Shown piece by piece: positions 7,832 through 15,100 of a DNA stretch of 32,604 nt. Below the pieces are notes generated by a model. The model was not told where the DNA came from and did not search any database. It was given only the letters and a program-made list of their open reading frames with translations. The number at the start of each line of letters is the position of its first letter. Within the stretch, counting starts at the first letter, position 1. The position numbers and the translations under genes are program-made. Source of the stretch: Dysosmobacter segnis. GTDB taxonomy: Bacteria > Bacillota > Clostridia > Oscillospirales > Oscillospiraceae. The stretch is from NCBI RefSeq assembly GCF_014297285.1, contig NZ_JACOQI010000027.1, positions 1 through 32,604 of the forward strand. The letters are read 5' to 3'.

Positions 7832-7879
7832 ATGAACCTCATAGTGAGCCTTGCAGCTCTCTTGTTGTGCCTATCATAG
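7832..7879 (+). CDS. 15-residue hydrophobic mini-ORF with strong ribosome site
   Basis: AGGAGG at 7819-7824 stands 7 nt before ATG 7832; the frame encodes MNLIVSLAALLLCLS and a stop. It may be the 5' stump of a gene lost at the cargo/module junction, or a true small membrane peptide. Nothing downstream continues it in another frame convincingly. Confidence 0.3.
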   Translation: MNLIVSLAALLLCLS

Positions 7880-7970
7880 AGCGAATACAACGAAAGCGAA
7901 AGATATTGATCAGTTTATGAGTCACTCATAAATTTTATGGTGCAATCGAAATTACGATCTTGTGGTATAA

Positions 7971-8176
7971 GTTGATGACGAATCTAATACAATTAGACAA
8001 CCGAAACTTGATGAATCCATGCATCCCAACGAGACCGTAGTTGTTCTGTTGGACGCAATTCTGCTGGAAGCACAAAGCCCCGCTGTGGTTGGGGGAGGGA
8101 AAGCGTTTGCAACTGAAATTGCCGACAGGGATATCTGCATATTAGCAGAAAAAGGGACCGCACAGAGAATACTGCT
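7971..8176 (+). pseudogene. Unrecognised coding remnant
   Basis: An open frame runs from just after a TAA at ~7968 and reads protein-like (SMHPNETVVVLLDAILL, then AVVGGGKAFATEIADRD) until ~8176, where the repeated module begins and overwrites the frame. No family is recognised. The absence of a credible start and the abrupt join to module sequence suggest a truncated gene at the right edge of unit 2 cargo. Confidence 0.25.
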
Positions 8177-8368
8177 TAGCAACCTCAGAAAACGGCAAAT
8201 GAGCCCTTTTGACAAGCGGCCGTCCGGCATTTCAGAAGCACACAAAGCGCACCGAGGGTGGTGATACCACCCGTGCCTCGCACACGCGGAAAACCATGAG
8301 CGCCGGATGTACAAATCCCGATTTCGGCAGAAACGAAAAAGATTACGCAGCCCAGCGGGGCCGCGACG

Positions 8369-8412
8369 CCTGCGGAACAGCGACGCGCATAAGCGCATCG
8401 CTGTTCCGCAGG
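8369..8412 (+). ncRNA. Conserved long hairpin in module A (possible structured RNA)
   Basis: A 15-bp perfect outer stem (8369-8383 with 8398-8412), one C-A mismatch, then GCGC/GCGC closed by ATAA. Copies at 16861-16909, 24271-24304, 31680-31713 and 31975-32010 keep the fold. Copy B changes both sides of the stem (GGAAGCGGA/TCCGCTTCC instead of GGAACAGCGA/TCGCTGTTCC), which is covariation. It may act as RNA or as folded DNA; no known RNA family was recognised. Confidence 0.45.
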
Positions 8413-9126
8413 CTCTCTGCATTCTTCAAGAGCGCCTCCGACCAAGACCCAAAAGCGGCAAAGTTTGCCGTTCTGACACCTGGCCACGCAGGGTTTCCGA
8501 AACGTGTGAAACGCTCCGAGGGTAGTAATAGCGCCCCCATCCGAAACAGCCCCTGTTTCGGCGTGTAAGCGCTTGTGTGCGATTCTTTGAGCGAAGGCGA
8601 ATGTGTACCCACTTTCAGGAGTAAAAGCGAACGTGGAGCGTTTGCGCCGGAGGTGTTGAAGGTCGTGTGACCAACGTGTTGGAAACGTTGGTATGAGTGC
8701 GTTTGCTGCGCTTTTCGCAGCTTTTTCGAGGACGAAAAAGAAAGCAGGATAAAGGGCTGGCGTCGGAACCGACGCTCTGCCCAATCACTTCTGCCCGCAG
8801 TGCGGGCAGTTGACGGGGGTTTCAGCGCAGTCGGTTGTGGCGTCTTTTGTGAGAGATTTCAGAACGGCTGGCGTCTTAGTTCCCGCAAACGCAGATGTCC
8901 CAAGGATTTTGGTGGTGCCTTGTGGTCGTTTCGGAAGGAAATCGAGGTAATCACCTTCGCGTGATCAATGGTGCAGGGCAAGCGTGTTTTGAGTCACCGC
9001 AGTCGATGAAAAGAGACTTTCAAGCGTTCAAAAATCGCACCGCTGTAACTAAAGAGAACGCCTCCGGCAGCGCAAAAATTGCGCCGCAATAGTCAAAGAT
9101 AAGGCGGCGCGGCTCCGAGGTGCAAA

Positions 9127-9144
9127 TGATAACTTTCTGATAAC
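9127..9144 (+). promoter_or_regulatory. Paired TGATAAC repeat upstream of integrase 2
   Basis: TGATAAC at 9127 and 9138 (11-bp period), as before the other integrases; candidate operator or arm site. Confidence 0.5.
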
Positions 9145-9212
9145 AGTTCGACTTTCGGGTAGCTTTGTTCCCTTGGTTACGGTATTGTTCGTTGTCGAAA
9201 GGGGCTGATACC

Positions 9213-10364
9213 ATGCCGAAAAGACGAGCGAACGGGGAAGGGAACATCCGAAAGCGCAAAGATGGACGCTGGGAAGGCCGGTACACGGTCGGTCACGATC
9301 CAGAAACCGGCAAAGCCATCATTAAAAACGTCCTCGGCAAGACGCAGGCCGAGGTTAAGGAGAAACTGAAAAAAGCCATCGAGGAAAATGTGGGAATCGA
9401 CTACGGACGGGCCAAGAACTACACCGTGGGTAACTGGTTAGAAGTGTGGTACGAGAACTATGCCAAAATCAAGATGCGCCCATCCACCTATCTGACCTAC
9501 CATGGCTACATCGAAAACCACATCAAGCCGCAGCTCGGCAAGATCCCGTTGAATGATCTGACGACGCTGCATCTGCAACAGTTCTACAAGAAATTGTTGG
9601 CGGAAGGGCGGGTAGAGCGAATCGAATCACAGAAACAGCCCAAGGGACTGAGTACCAAAACAGTACTCAACATCCATCAAATCATTTCCTCTGCCCTGAA
9701 GCTGGCAGTCGAGCAGCGGCTGATCGCCCGCAACCCGGCAGACGGCTGCGCGCTGCCGGAGGCGGAGCGCAAGGAAATGCAGACGCTTCCCGTTGAGCAG
9801 CTGACGTCCTTCCTCCGCGAGGCCAAGGACAGCGGCGTGTTCGCCCTGTACTACATCGACCTGACCACCGGCCTGCGGCGGGGCGAGCTGCTCGGATTAA
9901 AATGGTCGGACATTGATTTGGAAAAAGGAGACCTCCGGGTTCAACGGCAGATCGGGCGCATCGACGGCAAGATCATTGAGATGCCGCTGAAAACGAAAAA
10001 CGCCTACCGCACCTTGCCGCTGTCGGCAGATGCGATCAGCGTTCTGATGCAGCAAAGAAGAAAAACGGGTAACAGCGAATGGGTATTCCCCTCGCCGACG
10101 GGAGGCCCCATGTCGCCGGACAGCGTGCTGCACATGCTGCACCGAGTCCTAAAGCGGGCAGGGCTGCCAAAGGTGCGTTTTCATGACCTGCGCCACACCT
10201 TCGCAACGCTGGCACTGCAAAACGGTGTGGACATCAAAACCGTATCTGGCATGCTGGGGCATTTTTCGGCAGGGTTTACGTTGGACACCTACGCTCATGT
10301 AACGACCTCTGCCAAGCGTGAAGCGGCAAAAACAATGGGTAACATCCTCTCTGGCGCGGTATAG
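9213..10364 (+). CDS. int: Tyrosine recombinase / integrase, copy 2
   Basis: 383 aa with the same domain order and complete catalytic set as copy 1 (R222, H324, R327, H350, Y360). ATG 9213 has GAAAGGGG 5-9 nt upstream, a weaker site than in copies 1 and 4. It is close to copies 3 and 4 throughout, with private changes such as AKNYTV near residue 68, TVLNIHQ near 151 and SADAISV near 273. It forms the right end of unit 2 and should act on the att regions either side (1455-1723 and 10390-10658). No excisionase gene is seen beside it. Confidence 0.95.
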   Translation: MPKRRANGEGNIRKRKDGRWEGRYTVGHDPETGKAIIKNVLGKTQAEVKEKLKKAIEENVGIDYGRAKNYTVGNWLEVWYENYAKIKMRPSTYLTYHGYIENHIKPQLGKIPLNDLTTLHLQQFYKKLLAEGRVERIESQKQPKGLSTKTVLNIHQIISSALKLAVEQRLIARNPADGCALPEAERKEMQTLPVEQLTSFLREAKDSGVFALYYIDLTTGLRRGELLGLKWSDIDLEKGDLRVQRQIGRIDGKIIEMPLKTKNAYRTLPLSADAISVLMQQRRKTGNSEWVFPSPTGGPMSPDSVLHMLHRVLKRAGLPKVRFHDLRHTFATLALQNGVDIKTVSGMLGHFSAGFTLDTYAHVTTSAKREAAKTMGNILSGAV

Positions 10365-10448
10365 TGCTTTCCGCTATCCGCTCCCGTTGGGGTCAGCGTT
10401 TGGGTCAGAAAAAACGGCAAGTAAGTTATTGGGCGCAAAAGTGCGGAA

Positions 10449-10480
10449 AAAGTCCTGATTTCGCAAGAAATCAGGACTTT
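10449..10480 (-). terminator. tRNA terminator hairpin, copy 2
   Basis: 14-bp perfect stem followed by T-run on the minus strand; copy of 1514-1545. Confidence 0.7.
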
Positions 10481-10481
10481 C

Positions 10482-10526
10482 TGGTTGCGGAGACAGGACT
10501 CGAACCTGTGACCTCCGGGTTATGAG
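10482..10526 (-). tRNA. Partial initiator tRNA-fMet (positions 32-76), copy 2
   Basis: Same 45 nt as copy 1 except for one change at tRNA position 49 (G to A), which turns the G-U pair with position 65 into A-U. The change keeps the T-stem and suggests that this unit picked up its tRNA end from a slightly different host allele. Confidence 0.85.
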
Positions 10527-10540
10527 GCAGTCTCAAGGGA

Positions 10541-10576
10541 AAATCGGAGCCGTTTCGGCTCCGATTTGTGCTTTTT
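10541..10576 (+). terminator. Plus-strand terminator at the left end of unit 3
   Basis: A 12-bp stem AAATCGGAGCCG/CGGCTCCGATTT with a 3-nt TTT loop and a TTTTT tail after GTGC. Compared with copies 1 and 3 the stem is extended by paired changes. Confidence 0.7.
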
Positions 10577-10670
10577 ACCGCCATTCGCTCGGCGGATTTT
10601 CCGTTGTTTCCGTCCAGCCCTGCCAGTTCCAATTCTATTCTGGGTCAAAACTGGGTCAAGGTCATAGATT

Positions 10671-10721
10671 TTAATTGCGCAGGCAATTAAGTGGCTGAAC
10701 ACATTCGTGGGAACATCAGCC
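10671..10721 (-). terminator. Two small hairpins downstream of apbE
   Basis: TTAATTGC/GCAATTAA (10671-10690, 4-nt loop) and GGCTGA/TCAGCC (10693-10721). They follow the apbE stop on the minus strand. T-runs are poor, so terminator function is uncertain. Confidence 0.3.
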
Positions 10722-10775
10722 TTAGAAAGCGGCGCATATCATAAAATGTAATTATTTCACTCTGCTGGGGACATT

Positions 10776-11792
10776 TTACCGTTCAATCACGCTGACCGGT
10801 GTATCCGCATACTGCTCCGTCAACGCAAAGCGATCCCGCAAGCCCTCCGTAATGTAAACCTCGCCGGATGCTGTCACAAACACAGCCTCAAAATCGCCGC
10901 TCTGCGCCCACAGATCAGCCGCCTTTTCAAGCCCCATGACAAACAATGCGGTGGAAAGTCCATCGCAGACCACGCCTTCATCTCCCACGATGGTGACGGA
11001 AATCAGGCCGCTGTCAGCCGGATGCCCGGTAGATGGGTCCATGATATGCCAATAGGTCTGGCCGTCCTGTTCAAAATACCGCTCATATCCGCCGGATGTT
11101 ACCACGGCCTGATCTTCCACAGAGAGTACCATCATGGCATCCTCACCCTGCGGGTCCTTAATACCGATCTGCCACGGGGAACCGTCCGGCTTTGCGCCCA
11201 CCGTCTGCACATTGCCGCCAAGATTCAGCAGAGCGGACTGCACGCCGTGTTCCCGCAGCATTTGTGCCGCCAACTGACCGGCATAGCCCTTGGCAACACT
11301 CCCGAGGTCGATCTCCATTCCCTCCGGCAGGGTGACGGTGCCGGTGGCTGCATCATACTGAATCTTCCGATAATCCACAAGAGGAAGCAAGGCTTGAATC
11401 TCCGCCTCGTCCGGCACCTGATAACTGCCGGTGGTGAAGCCCCACGCCCGGACAATGGGATAGATGGATAAGTCCAGCGCACCATCCGTGCGGCGGCAGA
11501 TTTCCAGCGCCTGCTCCATCAGCGAAGAAGCTTTCCCGGTCAGCGTACCGGAGCCGGTCTGGTTGATGGCATACAGTTCGCTGTTCGCATCCGTAACGGA
11601 CACCAGAGATTCCAGAGAGGCAATCAGCGATTCTGACTGATCGATCAGCCCGGATTCCCCATAAATCGTAAAATCCATCACGGTATCCATGGCGAAAAAG
11701 GTGCCCTGGACTGGCTCCGGCGAAGATTCGGCGCTGCAGCCAGTCAGAAACAACAGGGCGGACAGCATTGCAGATATGAAGTGTTTTTTCAT
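10776..11792 (-). CDS. apbE: FAD:protein FMN transferase lipoprotein (ApbE)
   Basis: 338 aa. It has a lipoprotein signal (MKKHF, hydrophobic stretch, lipobox LTGC at 16-19), so it acts outside the membrane. ApbE enzymes move FMN from FAD onto a Thr of exported proteins. Family motifs present: GALDLSIYPIVRAWGF near 105, EIDLGSVAKGYAG near 165, LLNLGGNV near 193, VTSGGYERYF near 235, HIMDPSTGHPA near 253 and the Mg-site region VCDGLSTALFVMG near 280. The start has GGAG 7 nt upstream. It is divergent from the surface protein at 12121, which carries a candidate FMN-acceptor motif. No Rnf or Nqr genes are nearby, so that protein is the likeliest local substrate (inference). Confidence 0.95.
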   Translation of the reverse strand: MKKHFISAMLSALLFLTGCSAESSPEPVQGTFFAMDTVMDFTIYGESGLIDQSESLIASLESLVSVTDANSELYAINQTGSGTLTGKASSLMEQALEICRRTDGALDLSIYPIVRAWGFTTGSYQVPDEAEIQALLPLVDYRKIQYDAATGTVTLPEGMEIDLGSVAKGYAGQLAAQMLREHGVQSALLNLGGNVQTVGAKPDGSPWQIGIKDPQGEDAMMVLSVEDQAVVTSGGYERYFEQDGQTYWHIMDPSTGHPADSGLISVTIVGDEGVVCDGLSTALFVMGLEKAADLWAQSGDFEAVFVTASGEVYITEGLRDRFALTEQYADTPVSVIER

Positions 11793-11823
11793 GGGATTCT
11801 CCTTAAAACAAATGAAATGGGCA

Positions 11824-11852
11824 TTGACGAACTATTCGGAACGTGTTAAAAT
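11824..11852 (+). promoter_or_regulatory. Promoter of the SLH surface protein gene
   Basis: TTGACG (11824-11829), 17-bp spacer, TAAAAT (11847-11852). Predicted start is near 11859, leaving a ~260-nt leader that holds two operator-like dyads, a terminator-like hairpin and two palindromes. Confidence 0.6.
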
Positions 11853-11864
11853 ATGCGCCGAACA

Positions 11865-11880
11865 GTTAGAGAACTCTAAC
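11865..11880 (+). promoter_or_regulatory. Operator-like dyad GTTAG-N6-CTAAC, site 1
   Basis: GTTAGAG-AA-CTCTAAC, just after the predicted transcription start; ideally placed for repression. A second GTTAG-N6-CTAAC lies 75 bp downstream. The size fits a TetR/MarR-like or DtxR-like dimer; no such regulator gene is in the window. Confidence 0.5.
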
Positions 11881-11901
11881 AAAAACGCGTTGAACAAACT
11901 T

Positions 11902-11930
11902 TACAGGTACTGTCGTTCCTGTATTTTTTT
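11902..11930 (+). terminator. Leader terminator / attenuator candidate
   Basis: TACAGG pairs with CCTGTA (with an extra AC/GT pair inside across a T-T mismatch, 4-nt loop), followed at once by seven Ts. It lies inside the predicted leader of the SLH gene, between the two dyads, so it could attenuate that transcript or end an antisense/leader RNA. Confidence 0.45.
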
Positions 11931-11939
11931 GCAGCAGTG

Positions 11940-11955
11940 GTTAGAGACGACTAAC
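11940..11955 (+). promoter_or_regulatory. Operator-like dyad GTTAG-N6-CTAAC, site 2
   Basis: Same half-sites and spacing as 11865-11880 with a different centre (AGACGA). Two sites 75 bp apart (about seven helical turns) would allow looping. Confidence 0.45.
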
Positions 11956-12058
11956 TAAGTAGGAGTATATCACAGAAGGGAGGCACTTTCAAGATGCGGG
12001 CGGCAGGAGATGTTAAAATGCTGCCGCATTCAAATGGAAAATGAACTTCAAAAGAAAG

Positions 12059-12094
12059 GACGGGCGCGCCCGTCATGCATTCCATGGAATGCAT
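12059..12094. promoter_or_regulatory. Two adjoining perfect palindromes in the leader
   Basis: A 16-bp perfect palindrome (12059-12074, GACGGGCG and its complement) abuts a 20-bp perfect palindrome (12075-12094, centre TCCATGGA). They end 26 bp before the start codon of the SLH gene. They may be binding sites or stacked hairpins next to the ribosome site. Confidence 0.5.
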
Positions 12095-12120
12095 GAAACT
12101 ATTCTGAACAGGAGGAATTT

Positions 12121-15100
12121 ATGAAAGGGATACAAAAGCGGCTGGGATCGCTGCTGATGGCGGCGGTGATGCTGCTGTCACTGGCAGTTACCCCGGCCAT
12201 GGCGGCAGGGGAGAAAGAACCGCCGACAGAGGTGAAAAGCCTTACCGCGGGGGAAATTTATAATACAATTTTGAGTTTTCAATTTGAAAATACTGATTGG
12301 CTGAATGCTATAACAGCGGTTGCTGTAAATGACGATACCTATCAAAGCAGCGGCAGCGTGAACTCTTTTACTGATGCAGGAAACTGGGGTATGGGTACTG
12401 CGTATGGTGCCTATGGCAGCTATACTGCACTCCAGATTGTTATGAAGAGCGGTACAACTTACCCCGCAACGATTAAATTTTCTGCAACCGGGTACAAAGA
12501 TTTGACGGTGAAAGTGGAAAAAAGCGGCAGTGACTACACAGCCACTGTCATTGCAGATTCCGGCAGCTCCGGCAGCGAACCGGAACCCCCCACCCCCCCG
12601 GAAAAGAAAACAATTGATTTGAGCAAAGTCAGCTTTGCCAAGAGTTCCGATGGAAATGATTGGCAGGTAACCTTTGGGGAAGACGGGTATGCGGAAAAGA
12701 TTACCGCCGTTACCGTGAATGGTAAACCTTGGAATGCAACTTCGTTTCTTGCAGACGGCGGTAAGTACAAAATTTCCGACGGTAAGCTGCTGTTTGCACG
12801 GAATAGCTATGGCGGCACGGCTGCGCTGAAAAGCGGCGATGTGATCACCATCACTGCCGATGGCTATGAGGCTCTGACCTTCAAGCTGGTCATCAACACA
12901 GACGGCAGCGCTTCTGTCGAAAAAAATGACGGCAAGGGCGATCCGCTGGAGCTGCACGTCAAGCTCGTAGGCAGCTTCGAGGCGGCCATCGTCGGCCAGA
13001 AGAATTACGACGGCGTTTCCAGTGCCAGCGTCGGCGGCGCTTCCAGCAACAAGAACAGTGCTGTCACCGTTTACGGCGCATTGGTGAAAAAAGGCAACGA
13101 CCCCACGGACAAGGATTGGGAAGAATTGAATCATCAATCCGAAATCCAGCTGGTGGGCAGCAAGTGCTCCGTCAGCATCGTACCGGACACCGAAAAGGGA
13201 ACGCCTGCCGCCGCCGACAGCGGCATGGAAGGCGTCTACATGACTATCAGCAGCGACCTGACGCTGAACGGCACGCCGAAGGACGCGGGCAGCTATCTGA
13301 TATCCGTTCATATTGAGGACAACCAAGGCCGCACAGCAACCAGCAATGCCCTGCCCTTCCGTATCTATACCGGCGAGGAAACGCTGGCAGACCAGATCAA
13401 AACCGAAAATCTGAATCAGTATTCCAATGGCCTGTACGCATGGGATATTATGGAGCCGTGGGCCATTAAAAACTTCGGCAGCAATGTGACTGGTGAAGAA
13501 AACAGTGTTCGTGTGCCGAAAGATTTGGAGGTCTGGTACGGCTCTCACCAGAGCGGCACCTACGGTGTGTTGGGCAATGACATTGCTTGGGACGATGTGA
13601 AAGCGGGCAACATTCCCCAGACGCTGTATATCCCCAATGGTTGCAACCTGACGCTGATGAATATGAAAGTGCTCAGCAGCGTCCGCATTGTGGTGGAAAA
13701 AGGCGGCAAGTTGACCCTGCGGGATTCTTCGGTGCAGGGCATCATTGATGTGCAGAGCGGCGGCACCTTCTCCATGAACTACGATTCCTACGAAGGGAAA
13801 TTTGAAACCGGTGCGTCCCTCTGCGGCCAGCTCCGCATGGAAAGCGGCTCCACGCTGGAAAATGCCGCTATCTATTCCCACACCAACTATCTGGCCAACG
13901 GCGATCTGACCGACCGCTCCAATGATGAAGCCGTGGTGCTCACCACCGGCGATGTGACGGTCAAGGGCCAGGTATTCATCAGAGGTGATGATGCCGGCGG
14001 CACGGAGAAGGGCCAGACGGCTCTGAAAGTCCAGAACGGCACTCTGACGCTGGAGGACGGCGCGGTTCTGGCAGCCTATGGCGGCGATGGAAAGACCCTG
14101 CTGTATCCCAACGGCGGCAGCGCCATCGAATTGGACAACGGCACTATTTCCGGGAATGGCAAGGTGATCGCTCTGGGCGGCAGTGTGCTGTTCGGCTCCG
14201 GCAGCAGCGCGGTTTCCAGCAGCGGCACGATCACTACGACCGAGGCATATATTCAGGGCGCGACCGCCTATAATCGTGCCGGAAAGAATGCCCAGCCCGG
14301 CAAGTCCCATGATGCGTCTGTGGCGATCAATTCCGGCAAGAAATATGTGGCAAACGGGACACTGGTAGACGGCACTAATGACCCGCTGGCAGACCTGTAC
14401 TGGAAAACCGGCATTGATGCAGCCCCGGATCTGAACAAGTACGAGATTCCTGCCAATTCCGGCTATGTGCTGATGAACATTCCCTATGCCGAGTTCTACG
14501 CGGCAGAAAAGGATGCTAATGGCACTGCGGCGAAGGTAGACGCGGTTTCCTCCGCAACCCTGCAAAAAACGAGAAGCAAGCTGGCGGAAGGCTCCTATCA
14601 TGTGAACGCAGATGGATCCGATATCTCCGGCGTGATCTACCCGGTATATGTAGCCGACCTCTCCGCACTGTACGGCTACAACCAGGTGAAGGACAGTGAT
14701 AGGCTCACCATCACTGTAACGCCGAAGGACAAAGAAATAACGACAACGTATACAGGCAAGGACACACTGTTTGAAAATCCGGATCACGCGTATTATGTCC
14801 TTGCTGAGGCACCCACCTATTACAAGACGCTGACCGTTAAGTCAGACGGCTCCTTCTCCTTCGGCAAGGCCACCGCGGCAATGACGAAACTTGTCGGTAT
14901 TAGCGTCAGCCTGAAGACTGGTAGCCACCGTGCCTATTATAAACTGGAGGTTTCCGGCAAACTGCCGAAAAATATCAAATCGATGGTTTCCGCAGTGACG
15001 TTACACACCACGGACGGCCAGACCTACGGCCTGCGCCATGTGGCGGAGATCTGGCATGGTACGAAACTGGGCTTTGAAGATACCGGCGTCTATGCGGGGC

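Larger units (their letters stand above)
8177..9212 (+). repeat. Pre-integrase hairpin-rich module, copy A
   Basis: Non-coding block shared with 16638-17999, 24046-25100 and 31559-32347. Hairpins in order: GGGTGGT/ACCACCC (8254-8270); long hairpin 8369-8412 (15-bp stem, C-A mismatch, 4-bp GCGC inner stem, ATAA loop); CGGCAAA/TTTGCCG (near 8455); CTTTTTCG-AGGA-CGAAAAAG (8720-8740); GCGTCGG/CCGACGC (~8760-8775); CTGCCCGCA/TGCGGGCAG (~8798-8816); GCGCAA-AAA-TTGCGC (9070-9084). It ends at the TGATAAC pair and ribosome site of integrase 2. Open frames across it are not conserved among copies. Confidence 0.75.
10390..10658. other. Attachment region 2, junction of units 2 and 3
   Basis: GGGTCA pairs at 10390/10402 and 10642/10653, tRNA terminator hairpin 10449-10480, tRNA half 10482-10526, plus-strand terminator 10541-10576. 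Layout is the same as in the other three copies. Confidence 0.85.

Noticed and set aside
8185..8784. Minus-strand frames beginning MGRASVPTPALYPAFFF in the modules (also 17158-17568 and 24083-24685)
   Set aside because: They recur because the module DNA is repeated, but length and frame change between copies and they run through conserved hairpins; probably not genes.
12178..14787. Very long open frame on the minus strand opposite the SLH protein gene
   Set aside because: Shadow of the GC-rich coding strand; no ribosome site or domain, whereas the plus-strand protein has a signal peptide and recognisable domains.
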